A DNA stretch of 64,000 bases from Bdellovibrionaceae bacterium UBA3535 (lineage in GTDB: Bacteria > Bdellovibrionota > Bdellovibrionia > Bdellovibrionales > UBA840), in the NCBI GenBank assembly GCA_002376845.1, contig DFOS01000026.1:143317-207316 (forward strand). The letters run 5' to 3'. Both the position numbers and the translations under genes were made by a program. Under the pieces are notes generated by a model. The model had not been told where the DNA came from, made no database searches, and worked only from the letters and a program-made list of their open reading frames with translations. Positions 8,654-17,589 of the stretch are shown here, in pieces. Position 1 is the first letter of the stretch; each line of letters opens with the position of its first letter.

Positions 8654-9185
8654 CTTCGAGTTTCCTTAACGCTTTTTCTAAGGGTTTGCGAATGCGGTGA
8701 TAGGTTTCCTCTAAACCCTCCGACATGACTCTGGTCTTGGCAATTTGAGGAAAAAAGTTACAATCCCCTATCCAACGTGGAATCAAATGATAGTGCAAAT
8801 GATGGGGAATCCCCGCTCCCGCGGCTCTACCCAAGTTAATTCCCACATTCAGGCCATGGCATTTGTATTCTTTTTCTAATACCCGAAGGGCCACACGAAT
8901 TGCCAATTGAATCATGATGTACTCATCTTCTTTGAGCTTGTGCAAGTCGCCAACATGCCTTTTGGGCATTACCATCATATGTCCAATATGGTAGGGGTAT
9001 TTGTTCAATACCACCATAAACTTTTTGCCTTTGTACAAGACCAGATTTTCAAAAGACGGCTTGCCACGTCTTACATGGCAAAACACACATTCTTTAATAT
9101 TGTCCTTTTCTTTATGGTAGGCCTTACGTTGCGGGTTGTACAAAACCTCTCGATCCTTAGGCCAACCATCATCTTGCTTGTTCAA
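8643..9185 (-). CDS. HIT family nucleotide hydrolase/transferase
   Basis: A 180-residue HIT-domain protein. The histidine triad is H129-L-H131-Y-H133 in GIPHHLHYHLIPRW, and a zinc-type CVFC (Cys33, Cys36) lies at the start of the domain, as in the Ap4A phosphorylase-like branch of HIT proteins. It is expected to cleave dinucleoside polyphosphates or nucleoside phosphoramidates in the cytoplasm. The start codon appears to be TTG at 9185, with AGGAG 6 bases upstream. It overlaps sppA by 17 bases and the epimerase by 11, so it is fully embedded in the operon. Confidence 0.88.
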   Translation of the reverse strand: MNKQDDGWPKDREVLYNPQRKAYHKEKDNIKECVFCHVRRGKPSFENLVLYKGKKFMVVLNKYPYHIGHMMVMPKRHVGDLHKLKEDEYIMIQLAIRVALRVLEKEYKCHGLNVGINLGRAAGAGIPHHLHYHLIPRWIGDCNFFPQIAKTRVMSEGLEETYHRIRKPLEKALRKLEDEH

Positions 9186-10113
9186 ATACGACTCCTAAAT
9201 ACGCTGGATATAAATATAGTGGTTGCCCCAATAATTTTGTCGGTAGGACTTGCTCCACTTTCGCCGGCAAATTGCCCAAATTAAAAAGTTGTGTGCGACC
9301 TAAAACCTCTAGCAAAAACTCCTTTGGCATCTTCGGATTAAAAACTGGGGGGTTCTTGCCTAAACCCGTCAATTCTCCCATTTCATCCAGGGCTTCCTTG
9401 TAAGTGGCCACTTTGTCCACCAAACCATACTCCACACCTTTGCTGCCCGTAAAAATTCGTCCATCAGCAAGGGGCTCAATGTCGCGCATTTGTTTATTTC
9501 TGCCATCCGCTACTGCAAGCATAAATTGTTGATGAACGTCATCAATGACATCTTGTAGGTAGTCCTTCTCTGTTTGAGTCATAGCCCGAGTGTTGGTGCC
9601 GGTGTCCTTGAACTTGCCGGTTTTTAGAGAATAACGTTGAATTTTGGCCCAGTCATAAAGCTCACTCAAATTGGCAAATTCCATGATAACACCAATGGAG
9701 CCCATTAAAGTGCCGGCATTTACATAGATTTTATCTGCCCCCACGGCAATGTAGTAACCACCACTCGCCATAATGGCATTGGCAGAAACAAATACTGGTT
9801 TTTCTAGTTCCTCACGAATGCGTTTGATTTCTGAGTATATTTCTTGCGAGGGACCAACGACACCGCCCGGTGAGTTCAGACGCAAAATAACCCCCTTTAT
9901 TTTTTTGTCGTAGGCGTATTTGCGCAAATCCGCTAAGATTTCTTTCCCGTCAAGAATCACCCCATCGATATCTAGATGCAAAATGGAGTCCTCGCTGACC
10001 TGCATCTCCCCTGGAGGCTGCATATGCTTTAACGAGGAAGACATCATATAGACACAGGAGCCTAGAAAAAGAAAGACCGTCATTGAGAACAAGAACCATG
10101 GATTTTTCAGCAT
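9169..10113 (-). CDS. sppA: Signal peptide peptidase SppA, 36K type
   Basis: A 314-residue short-form SppA. An N-terminal membrane anchor (about residues 5-25) precedes a Clp/crotonase-like serine protease fold with LRLNSPGGVVGPS (79-89), the nucleophile in IMASGGYYIA (Ser117), LMGSIGV (137-142) and the Lys-containing segment LKTGKFKDTG that supplies the general base. SppA degrades leftover signal peptides in the inner membrane. The ATG has an AGAGGT Shine-Dalgarno. It is the first gene of the sppA-HIT-epimerase-rhomboid-small protein operon. Confidence 0.92.
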   Translation of the reverse strand: MLKNPWFLFSMTVFLFLGSCVYMMSSSLKHMQPPGEMQVSEDSILHLDIDGVILDGKEILADLRKYAYDKKIKGVILRLNSPGGVVGPSQEIYSEIKRIREELEKPVFVSANAIMASGGYYIAVGADKIYVNAGTLMGSIGVIMEFANLSELYDWAKIQRYSLKTGKFKDTGTNTRAMTQTEKDYLQDVIDDVHQQFMLAVADGRNKQMRDIEPLADGRIFTGSKGVEYGLVDKVATYKEALDEMGELTGLGKNPPVFNPKMPKEFLLEVLGRTQLFNLGNLPAKVEQVLPTKLLGQPLYLYPAYLGVVFEQAR

Positions 10114-10203
10114 ATTTACCTCTATTTGATTGGAACCACATCATAGAGAAAAAAGCCATGCTTGGCGAGCTTCGCACATGATTTTGCGATGCATATAGAA
10201 AAT

Positions 10204-10220
10204 CGTCTCAAAGTGAGACG
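10204..10220. repeat. Perfect short inverted repeat in divergent promoter region
   Basis: CGTCTCA and TGAGACG (10204-10210, 10214-10220) flank a 3-base AAG centre in the 226-base region between divergent sppA and the lipoprotein gene. There is no T-run, so a terminator is unlikely; an operator is possible. GAACGTAGA follows directly (10220-10228) and recurs next to another inverted repeat at 21011-21019. Confidence 0.45.
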
Positions 10221-10339
10221 AACGTAGAACTTCTGCTCACATGAATACCAGATTCGCAATCAAAGAAGCTGAAAAACCATATATTTTAAGCTAATGGGCA
10301 CAGGCTTTGCACATTATATTTGTGTGTAGGGAGGGGAAA

Positions 10340-10852
10340 ATGAAAAAGATATTCATTCTATTATTTTTCTTATTACTGTTAACTGCGTGTAGTACCGACA
10401 TGGGCTCGGTAACGCCCTTAGAAGAAACGCGTTTATCTTCTACTTCTGTTTTGCAAAGTGCCGATTGGTCTACTAGATGCACGGCAGATTTCAGCAATCA
10501 AAACTTTAAAAAAACCTGGAGCCATATAATTACCTATTCGGCCGAATTAGATTCTATCTTGATTGAGACGAGCAACGTGAATGAGAATCATAACCCTGGC
10601 AACACCAACCCGTCCAATATAGTGGACTTAGAAGAATTAAGCCGCCTAGAATGCAAAAGCATTCCCTATATGATCGGACAATTGAAAGCCGAGGGAACGA
10701 TCTTAGCTGGCGCAACTTTTGAGATTCACCTCAAATTATGTTTAGAAAATAATATTTTATCCATTCGTCATGATTCAAAAATCCTGGAAGAGCCTTCCAT
10801 AGAGAGTCCTTTGCACTGCGAAGTGAATATGGCAAATGGTTTCAAATTATAA
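10340..10852 (+). CDS. Small lipoprotein, unknown function
   Basis: A 170-residue lipoprotein. The ATG at 10340 has a strong GGGAGGGG-type Shine-Dalgarno and opens a signal sequence with a lipobox (LLLLTAC, Cys17 becoming the lipidated N-terminus). The mature part has four further Cys (TRCTAD, LECKS, KLCLEN, LHCEV), likely as two disulfides, and no domain I recognise. Monocistronic: it is followed by a strong terminator at 10899. Probably in the outer membrane or periplasmic face of the inner membrane. Confidence 0.8.
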   Translation: MKKIFILLFFLLLLTACSTDMGSVTPLEETRLSSTSVLQSADWSTRCTADFSNQNFKKTWSHIITYSAELDSILIETSNVNENHNPGNTNPSNIVDLEELSRLECKSIPYMIGQLKAEGTILAGATFEIHLKLCLENNILSIRHDSKILEEPSIESPLHCEVNMANGFKL

Positions 10853-10898
10853 ATCCCATAAGGCTTAAGATGAGCCGTTTTACCAACCCTACACACCT

Positions 10899-10927
10899 AG
10901 GCCCTCAAATATGAGGGCCTTTTTTTT
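10899..10927 (+). terminator. Rho-independent terminator of the lipoprotein gene
   Basis: A perfect 9-bp stem (AGGCCCTCA / TGAGGGCCT) with an AATA loop at 10899-10920 is followed at once by seven T. Confidence 0.92.
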
Positions 10928-10966
10928 CATAAAACATAAAACATAGAACAAGACGAGCTTGCTCGC

Positions 10967-10995
10967 AAAAAAAAGGGCCTCTGTTAAGAGACCCT
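10967..10995 (-). terminator. Rho-independent terminator of rpsA
   Basis: Read on the minus strand, AGGGTCTCT and AGAGGCCCT pair with one G-U wobble around a TAAC loop and are followed by eight T. It lies about 65 bases past the rpsA stop and back to back with the lipoprotein terminator. Confidence 0.9.
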
Positions 10996-11061
10996 CAAAA
11001 AGAACTTCGTTTAGGGCGATCTTTGCAAACTTAGCAAAGACCAGCCGCTAGAGAAATTCCA

Positions 11062-12897
11062 CTATTCCTTCATGCCTTTTAAAGCTTCACCAAAAACATC
11101 ACCCATAGTAGTGCGTGAAGTAGATTTAGCTTTTTGGATATATTCATCCACATTCTCTTTGTTCTCTCGCATTTTCACGATCTTGGAGCTAAGGCCGATT
11201 TTACGTGAGGTTTGGTCGATCATGATCACTTCTGCTTTGATCGTATCACCAACGTTTACCACATCCTCTGGCTTTTCCACTCTTTCATTGGAAAGCTCGG
11301 ATATGTGAATCAGTCCCTCTACTTCAGGTCCTAACTCAACAAAGACTCCAAAATCAGCCAGCTTCACCACTTTTACTTCATGCTGAGAACCGATTGGAAA
11401 TTGTGACTCCACATCTGCCCAAGGATCTGCCTCTAGTTGCTTGATACCAAGTGAAAATCTTTCGTTTTCCACATCTACACCAAGTACAACGGCCTTAACC
11501 TTTTGGCCTTTTTCAAACATTTCTGATGGATGATTGACTCGTTTGGTCCAAGAGAAATCCGAGATGTGAACAAGCCCATCGATTCCCTCTTCGATACCGA
11601 CAAAGATTCCAAAGTCTGTGATGGATTTTACTTCACCTTCGATAACCGTTCCAGGTGGGTAGGACTCTTTTAACTCATCCCAAGGATTTGGCTGAAGCTG
11701 CTTCATGCCAAGGCTGATACGGCGATTTTCCTTATCAATATCAAGTACCATTACCTCGACTTCATCATCCACTTTTACAATTTGCGATGGATGCTTCACG
11801 CGCTTTGTCCAGCTCATCTCACTTACGTGAATCAAGCCTTCTACACCTTCAGAAATATCCATAAAGGCACCGTAGTCCGTAAGACTTACGATCTTACCTT
11901 TCAGCTTCGTGTCCTTAGGATACTGTGTATCAATATCCAACCAAGGATCTTCGGTAAGCTGTTTAATACCAAGGCTAACGCGCTCTTTGTCATTATCAAA
12001 CTTCAGAACTTTTACATCGATTTCATCACCGACATTCAGAATTTCAGAAGGATGTTTCACACGTCCCCAGCTCATGTCCGTAATATGTAGCAATCCGTCC
12101 ATGCCGCCAAGGTCAATGAAGGCACCATAATCGGTGATGTTTTTCACTGTACCCTTCAGCACAGTACCCTCTTCCATATTCTCCAAAGTATTGGAGCGCA
12201 GGTTCTCGCGCTCGGCTTCCAGCAGTACTCGTCTGGAAAGAACGATATTTCCACGCTTTTTGTTAAACTTGATAACTTTGAATTTAAATTTTTTGCCAAT
12301 GAAATTGTCTAGATTGCGAATGGGTCGAAGATCAATCTGACTACCTGGTAAAAATGCTTTCACGCCAATGTCTACGCTTAGGCCACCCTTAACTTTGGCA
12401 ATCACCATGCCCTCAACAACCTCTTCGTTCTCAGCAGCACGAGAAATGTCTTCCCAAGCACGCATCATATCGGCTTTGTCTTTCGATAAGACGACCATGC
12501 CATTGTCATTTTCTAGACGAACCACGTAAACTTCGATTTCATCGCCTTCTTGAACTGTCAAACTACCATCGTAAGATTTGAATTCCGATAGGTTTACAAC
12601 CCCTTCGGACTTGTAATTGATATCTACAACCACATATTCTTGGTCGATGGAGATAACCTTACCTTTGATAACATCGCCCACATCAATCACAGCATCGGCA
12701 TCACTTTCTTTGAGTAGATCGGCAAAAGATTGTTTGGTATTAATCTCTACCTTTCCCGGATTGTCGGCGACGTCTTTATCCTCTGCGTCCAGAGCCTCCA
12801 GCACCTTCAGGCGAATCTGCTGTGCCTTCGTAAGGTTTTTTTCATCTTTATATGTGTTCAAATATTCCTCCTCCGATACCAACCCTAAGGTTCGCAT
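11062..12897 (-). CDS. rpsA: 30S ribosomal protein S1
   Basis: A 611-residue S1 protein with six S1/OB repeats. The first two (about 75-225) are the divergent ribosome-anchoring type, and the last four carry the RNA-binding signatures, e.g. GTVKNITDYGAFIDLGGMDG, KIVSLTDYGAFMDIS, VKSITDFGIFVGIEEG and VKLADFGVFVELGPEV. A roughly 60-residue charged N-terminal extension precedes repeat 1. S1 feeds mRNAs into the 30S subunit during initiation. It is preceded by cmk, a widely conserved pairing, but also has its own promoter (12956-12983) and a palindrome in its leader. Its own Shine-Dalgarno is weak, as is common for rpsA, which is often autoregulated. Confidence 0.97.
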   Translation of the reverse strand: MRTLGLVSEEEYLNTYKDEKNLTKAQQIRLKVLEALDAEDKDVADNPGKVEINTKQSFADLLKESDADAVIDVGDVIKGKVISIDQEYVVVDINYKSEGVVNLSEFKSYDGSLTVQEGDEIEVYVVRLENDNGMVVLSKDKADMMRAWEDISRAAENEEVVEGMVIAKVKGGLSVDIGVKAFLPGSQIDLRPIRNLDNFIGKKFKFKVIKFNKKRGNIVLSRRVLLEAERENLRSNTLENMEEGTVLKGTVKNITDYGAFIDLGGMDGLLHITDMSWGRVKHPSEILNVGDEIDVKVLKFDNDKERVSLGIKQLTEDPWLDIDTQYPKDTKLKGKIVSLTDYGAFMDISEGVEGLIHVSEMSWTKRVKHPSQIVKVDDEVEVMVLDIDKENRRISLGMKQLQPNPWDELKESYPPGTVIEGEVKSITDFGIFVGIEEGIDGLVHISDFSWTKRVNHPSEMFEKGQKVKAVVLGVDVENERFSLGIKQLEADPWADVESQFPIGSQHEVKVVKLADFGVFVELGPEVEGLIHISELSNERVEKPEDVVNVGDTIKAEVIMIDQTSRKIGLSSKIVKMRENKENVDEYIQKAKSTSRTTMGDVFGEALKGMKE

Positions 12898-12912
12898 CTT
12901 ACAATGTATTCC

Positions 12913-12925
12913 ACCCGAATCGGGT
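12913..12925. promoter_or_regulatory. Palindrome in the rpsA leader
   Basis: ACCCGAATCGGGT is a perfect 6-bp dyad around one central base, 16-28 bases before the rpsA start. It lies downstream of the predicted promoter, so it could be an operator or an RNA hairpin in the leader, possibly part of S1 autoregulation. No direct evidence. Confidence 0.4.
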
Positions 12926-12955
12926 CGATGAATTATCGATTGGGATGGTCCTACG

Positions 12956-12983
12956 GTTATAGAACTTTCGCCTCTAAAGTCAA
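12956..12983 (-). promoter_or_regulatory. Predicted sigma70 promoter for rpsA
   Basis: On the minus strand TTGACT (12983-12978) and TATAAC (12961-12956) are spaced by 16 bases. The expected start of transcription is about 50 bases before the rpsA ATG, between cmk and rpsA. Confidence 0.7.
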
Positions 12984-12998
12984 AGAAAAAGCCTGGGA

Positions 12999-13661
12999 TT
13001 ACAGCTCTAAGCTAGCTCGTGCGATCTCTTCCACGCGATCTACGACCGCCGCAAGACTTAGCTCCGAAGTATCGATTATATGAGCTTTTTCAGGCACTTG
13101 CATCGGTGCTACTTTGCGTGACTGATCACGATCATCACGCTGTTTTTGCGATAGCTCAATTTCTGCGGCATCGGTTCCCATTTGTTCGGCTCTTCGCTTG
13201 GCACGATCGCCTTGCTTGGCAGTAAGAAAGATTTTCACATTCGCCTGCGGAAAAACCACCGAACCACAGTCTCGGCCTTCGGCAATCAAACCGGGTTGTC
13301 CTTTTGCACAGGCACGCTGCCCCTCAAGTAGTGCCGTTCGCACTTCTGGGTATTGCGAAACTTGTGATGCCAATTGCCCCACGGCATCAGAATGCGCTTC
13401 CGCGGTTACATCTTCACCTCGAAAGATTACTTTGGTTTTCTCCGTTGATAATTGCACTGACCAAAGATCTGTCTGTCTTGCCAAATCGGCCAGAGCTTGC
13501 TCATCTGCAAAGTCCACTTGCATTTGCTTGGCGACATAGGCCAAACCACGGTAAAAAGATCCCGTAGAAACCCACGTCCAGCCAATGCGTTTGGCCAGAT
13601 CGCGGCTAACGGAAGATTTGCCACTTGCTGCAGGTCCATCAATGGTAATCACCTTTGTCAT
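12999..13661 (-). CDS. cmk: Cytidylate kinase
   Basis: A 220-residue CMP/dCMP kinase. The P-loop IDGPAASGKSSVSRDLA is at about 7-23, the STGSFYR nucleotide-specificity segment at about 32-38, the NMP-binding insertion and EGRDCGSVVFP at about 128-138, and a lid region with RDDRDQSRKVAP. It phosphorylates CMP and dCMP with ATP. It sits 7 bases downstream of hisC and directly upstream of rpsA. Confidence 0.95.
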   Translation of the reverse strand: MTKVITIDGPAASGKSSVSRDLAKRIGWTWVSTGSFYRGLAYVAKQMQVDFADEQALADLARQTDLWSVQLSTEKTKVIFRGEDVTAEAHSDAVGQLASQVSQYPEVRTALLEGQRACAKGQPGLIAEGRDCGSVVFPQANVKIFLTAKQGDRAKRRAEQMGTDAAEIELSQKQRDDRDQSRKVAPMQVPEKAHIIDTSELSLAAVVDRVEEIARASLEL

Positions 13662-13668
13662 TCTCCTT

Positions 13669-14778
13669 CTACCTACTTTTCAACCATTCATTGATAAAGT
13701 GAATGGCCATTTGATTTTCTTCTTCTAAGCCAACACTCATACGTAAATACTCTGACATTCCATAACCCGCTAAGGGGCGCAAAATAATACCCTTAGTAAG
13801 CAAATAAGTATTTAACTCCTGTGCTCTGCCGCCCGGCACCTCGAACATAACAAAATTCGCCTGGGATTCAAAGTAGCGTATGCCCATTTTACTTAGTTCC
13901 TTGTAAAAATAATCCAAACCTTCCCAAACAATTTTTTGTGATTTCTGAATATATTCATCATCTAAAAAAGCAGCTTTGGCACCGGCCTGTGCTAGCGCGT
14001 TCACGTTAAAGGGATTGCGAATCCTCTGCAAATACGAAATATATTCCTTATTTCCGACAAGATAGCCTAGGCGCAATCCAGCCAGGCCATATACCTTACT
14101 CAAAGTTCTTGAAAGCATCAAATTCGAGGTCTGTGTGATATATTCCATACCGTTGGGATAGTCTTTGGCTCGAACAAATTCGGTATAGGCCTCATCTAAA
14201 ACAATCAATACATCGTCGCGATTGCCAAAATGAGCGAGAAAGTCTTCCCACTCTTGGCGCGGAAAATAAGTACCCGTAGGATTGTTGGGATTGGGCAAAA
14301 ATATAATTTTATGCTCGGGCGTCCAGGCTTCTTGGATCTTTTTTAAATCAATGCGAAAGCCCTCTGCCATCTTGACCTCAGTTGTGAGAGCTCTGGCAGC
14401 CTGCGCACAAATTTTATAGGCAATGAAGGCTTTCTCAGAGGTTAATATTTTATCCCCTGGTTCACAATAGACCCGAACTAGCAAATCAATGGCCTCATTG
14501 GAGCCGTTGGCAAACAAGAGATTGCCGGCCTCAATATTTAAATCTGTATGTTTGCTGGCAATCACCTTTGCCAATTCGTAGGAAGATGGGTCAGGATAGC
14601 GGTGAAGATTGTTTATGCTCCCCAATATGGCCGCTTCCACTTTGGGACTGACCCCAAGCGGGTTTTCATTGCTAGCCAGCTTAACAATCTTGTCCAAGCC
14701 GTACTCCCGCTTGGTTTCTTCGATGGGTTTGCCTGGCTCATACGGCACTAAAGAGCGTATCAATTCCGATATTTTCAC
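13669..14778 (-). CDS. hisC: Histidinol-phosphate aminotransferase
   Basis: A 369-residue fold-type I PLP aminotransferase of the HisC type: KLASNENPLGVSP near 35, NPNNPTGTYF near 165, LDEAYTEF near 195, and the PLP lysine in RTLSKVYGLAGLRLGYL (about 224-240). It converts imidazole-acetol phosphate and glutamate to histidinol phosphate; some homologues also act on aromatic or arogenate-type substrates, so a second role in Phe/Tyr synthesis is possible. No other his genes are near. It lies between ilvA and cmk, all on the minus strand. Confidence 0.9.
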   Translation of the reverse strand: MKISELIRSLVPYEPGKPIEETKREYGLDKIVKLASNENPLGVSPKVEAAILGSINNLHRYPDPSSYELAKVIASKHTDLNIEAGNLLFANGSNEAIDLLVRVYCEPGDKILTSEKAFIAYKICAQAARALTTEVKMAEGFRIDLKKIQEAWTPEHKIIFLPNPNNPTGTYFPRQEWEDFLAHFGNRDDVLIVLDEAYTEFVRAKDYPNGMEYITQTSNLMLSRTLSKVYGLAGLRLGYLVGNKEYISYLQRIRNPFNVNALAQAGAKAAFLDDEYIQKSQKIVWEGLDYFYKELSKMGIRYFESQANFVMFEVPGGRAQELNTYLLTKGIILRPLAGYGMSEYLRMSVGLEEENQMAIHFINEWLKSR

Positions 14779-14858
14779 TTATTCCCTCTACTTGGCTCAA
14801 TTCATAGAATTAGAATTGAATGGCAGAAGAAGCAAAAGAATTTTTTCCTGTGGAAATC

Positions 14859-16067
14859 TTAAAGGATAGTTGCCCCAATTTTATTCAGGGAGCCTTTTAT
14901 TTCGGCAATATGATCGGCATCAAAGGTCTCCACCAGAATTTCAATCATGGTTTGATTGGGCCCTAGACTCTGCTCGATTCGATCGTGATAGACCTCTAGG
15001 ATATTGGCCCGATGATCGGCAATCACCTTTGTCACCTGTGACAAACTACCCGGCACATCTGCCATCACCAGTTTTAGAGGAAAGATTCTGCCTCGCTTGA
15101 TCAAACCTTTTTCTATTACCTTCGATAAAATATTTAGATCCACATTGCCGCCGGTGAGCACACAGCAAATACGGGAGCCAAAACTTTTTCCCTCACGAAA
15201 TGCCAAAGCAACACTAGCTGCTGCGGAGGCCTCCACTACGGTTTTACTTCTTTCTAGCAAAAAAACCATCGCATCAGCCATTTCACTTTCACTAACGGTG
15301 TACATTGCATCTACATAGGGATGAAAGTAATTATCCAGCATATAGGGACTAGGTTTTTTAACCGCAATGCCATCGGCCAGAGTGCGCTGCTTTACTTCGT
15401 CTTGCACTAAGTCTTTTGCCTGAAAAGACTTGGCAATATTGGAGACATTCTCTGCCTGAACACCGATAACTTTAATGGAGGGCTTTATTTTTTTTACGGC
15501 TAGAGCTATACCGCATATTAAGCCCCCGCCCCCTACCGGCACGATAATCGCATCCAAGTTTTCCACTTGTTCCATGATCTCAATGGCCGTGGTGCCCTGT
15601 CCCGCAATGATGTATGGGTCTTCAAAGGGAGGTATAAAAGTGTAGTGATTTTGCTTCGCTAGTTCTTTCGCATGAAAATAGGCTTCATCATATATATCGC
15701 CATGCTGAATGACCTCAGCACCATAGCCACGCGTCGCCAGAACTTTTACAATGGGGGCATTCAGTGGCATGACAATTTTGGCTGGGATATTTAAGGTACT
15801 TGCCGCATAAGCCACCCCTTGGGCGTGGTTTCCGGCAGAAGAGGCAATCACGCCGTTGCGTTTTTCTTCTTCACTTAAGTGATGAAACTTATTTGTGGCA
15901 CCACGAATCTTATAGCTACCTGTTTTTTGCATATTCTCAAATTTTAAAAAAACTTCTGTATTGGCACGGCTAGAACAAGACTCGGACAAACGACAAGGCG
16001 TTAGCCTACGAACTCCCGCAATATTTTTTAAAGCCTCTTGAATATCGGCAAAAGTAGCTACTTTCAT
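14859..16067 (-). CDS. ilvA: Threonine ammonia-lyase with C-terminal ACT domain
   Basis: A 402-residue threonine dehydratase. The PLP lysine is in TGSYKIRGATNKF (about residue 50), the substrate loop in ASSAGNHAQGVAY (about 76-88) and the glycine-rich phosphate-binding loop in VPVGGGGLICG (about 177-187). A single ACT domain (about 325-400) should sense an amino acid. It deaminates threonine to 2-oxobutyrate, for isoleucine synthesis or degradation; the one-ACT, roughly 400-residue form also occurs in TdcB-like enzymes. The frame is open further upstream, but the ATG at 16067, one base after the stop of the zinc-ribbon gene, matches the family start. Confidence 0.92.
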   Translation of the reverse strand: MKVATFADIQEALKNIAGVRRLTPCRLSESCSSRANTEVFLKFENMQKTGSYKIRGATNKFHHLSEEEKRNGVIASSAGNHAQGVAYAASTLNIPAKIVMPLNAPIVKVLATRGYGAEVIQHGDIYDEAYFHAKELAKQNHYTFIPPFEDPYIIAGQGTTAIEIMEQVENLDAIIVPVGGGGLICGIALAVKKIKPSIKVIGVQAENVSNIAKSFQAKDLVQDEVKQRTLADGIAVKKPSPYMLDNYFHPYVDAMYTVSESEMADAMVFLLERSKTVVEASAAASVALAFREGKSFGSRICCVLTGGNVDLNILSKVIEKGLIKRGRIFPLKLVMADVPGSLSQVTKVIADHRANILEVYHDRIEQSLGPNQTMIEILVETFDADHIAEIKGSLNKIGATIL

Positions 16068-16068
16068 A

Positions 16069-16302
16069 TTAACCGTCTTGGTACCACCAATGGGTAGAAA
16101 TTCCAACCAAAGGCGCAAACTCGCCATCAATCAATGGCGGTTTTTCTTGCTCTGCCGTAAAGGTTGGCGACTGCAATTCATCGATATAATAGTAGGGAGC
16201 AAAAACCTTCCCACACTCGGCACAGCGCTCAACAATTTCTTTGTTTTCGCTGATAGCTCCACAGACATGGCACCTTCTGAAGTGAGATAAATCTTTCTTC
16301 AT
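16069..16302 (-). CDS. Small zinc-ribbon protein
   Basis: A 77-residue protein with a four-Cys zinc ribbon (CHVCGA at residues 11-14 and CAECGK at about 27-30) and a C-terminal tail without known domain. A GGAGG Shine-Dalgarno precedes the ATG. Its TAA is one base from the ilvA start, so it heads or joins the ilvA-hisC-cmk unit. Zinc ribbons of this size often bind nucleic acid or a protein partner; nothing more specific can be said. Confidence 0.75.
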   Translation of the reverse strand: MKKDLSHFRRCHVCGAISENKEIVERCAECGKVFAPYYYIDELQSPTFTAEQEKPPLIDGEFAPLVGISTHWWYQDG

Positions 16303-16486
16303 AAGGTCCTCCGACTTCCATTATAACCTGGACCTTGGCAATCACCTAGACTTTTATTTCTAAATACTTAGAATTATTGAGCTTTGACTAATGACTTGAC
16401 GCGTGACAAACTCACCATCTACTAGCTTGTAGCTGACAGGCTGTCTCGCCTCTTATGGAGTCAGCGACCAGAATCTATACAATGGA

Positions 16487-17494
16487 TCAGCTAGCTTTTT
16501 CTTCTTTTTTGGAGCTACTCGTAGACTCTTGCGGCGCCTCAACTTGAGGCTCCTGCTTTTTTTCTTTCTTTTCAAACTTCAATTCTTGCTGCAAGTCCAT
16601 GGATACCACTAGCGACATCACCTGCGAAACAATCTGCGCAAAGCGAATGTCTTTGTCTTGAAAGTCACCTTTTTCCTTGGGCATTCGGGCCGAGACAACT
16701 CCATAGAACTCGCCTCTTTTAAAAACTGGAGAAACGATAATGGCATTAAACGATATGGATTTTACTACCTCTTTGATGGCGGCCATGGTGGGATCGTTTT
16801 CCATATTTTCAATCACCACCATCTTCTCGGTATTCATCACATGAATCACTTCTGGATAGCGGTTGAGATCAATTTGCAGCCCCCTTAGACTTCGCTCATC
16901 ACTGGAGCAGACAACAAAGCCCGTTTGCCGATCAGGGTCGCAGTGAATTAAGGAGCAACGCACAGCTTTTAGAGCAATCTCCAACATTTTTGAGTGATTG
17001 AACAAAATGCTATGTAGCGACTTTTTCGTGTTGGCTTCTTTAAGAACAAAATTCACCAATTGTATAAGTAGAGCCTCGTCTTTTTCTTGCGGCTTCTCCG
17101 TCTCGCTAGGAATCTTTCGCTTTTTTTGAATTTGGAAAATTAAACGTGATAGTATGTCTTCCACTTTATAAGGCTTTACAATATAATCTTTTGCTCCAGC
17201 CCGTAGAGCGGTTTTTACATTTTCAATATCGTTGTGACTGGAGGTGATAAAAACTTTCGTATCAAGCTTCTTTTCCGTGACGTATTCCAACAATCCTAAA
17301 CCTGTGTAATCCGCTAACATCATATTGGCCACACAAAAATGTGGGCGCCAATTTAACAAGGTTTCTTTTACTTCTTTTTGCTTGGTCTCCAATCTAACAT
17401 CAAAGCCTCGCTCCATAAGGTAGTCCCCCAAGTGCCTAGCACTTGTGGCTTCATCCTCAACAATTAAAACTTTGTACGAATTGCGTGTCGACAT
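16487..17494 (-). CDS. Response regulator-like protein: degenerate REC plus GAF
   Basis: A 335-residue cytoplasmic protein with an N-terminal receiver domain (about 7-125) and a GAF domain (about 165-300), then a Lys/Glu-rich tail. The receiver keeps the acidic pair (IVEDE, residues 11-15), the switch Ser/Thr (VFITSSH) and the conserved lysine (DYIVKPYK), but the phosphoacceptor position in CVANMML is Asn57 instead of Asp. It therefore should not be phosphorylated in the normal way and may act as a pseudo-receiver. There is no DNA-binding or enzymatic output domain, so output is probably by protein contact or ligand binding by the GAF domain. It is divergent from tmk. Confidence 0.88.
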   Translation of the reverse strand: MSTRNSYKVLIVEDEATSARHLGDYLMERGFDVRLETKQKEVKETLLNWRPHFCVANMMLADYTGLGLLEYVTEKKLDTKVFITSSHNDIENVKTALRAGAKDYIVKPYKVEDILSRLIFQIQKKRKIPSETEKPQEKDEALLIQLVNFVLKEANTKKSLHSILFNHSKMLEIALKAVRCSLIHCDPDRQTGFVVCSSDERSLRGLQIDLNRYPEVIHVMNTEKMVVIENMENDPTMAAIKEVVKSISFNAIIVSPVFKRGEFYGVVSARMPKEKGDFQDKDIRFAQIVSQVMSLVVSMDLQQELKFEKKEKKQEPQVEAPQESTSSSKKEEKAS

Positions 17495-17589
17495 ACATCC
17501 CTTTTTCGGCTTTTATTGCCCAGATTCAAGGCTTGTAAGATGACAAAGCGAGATTTTTACACCATAGTCATACCGACCTAAGGATAGTT

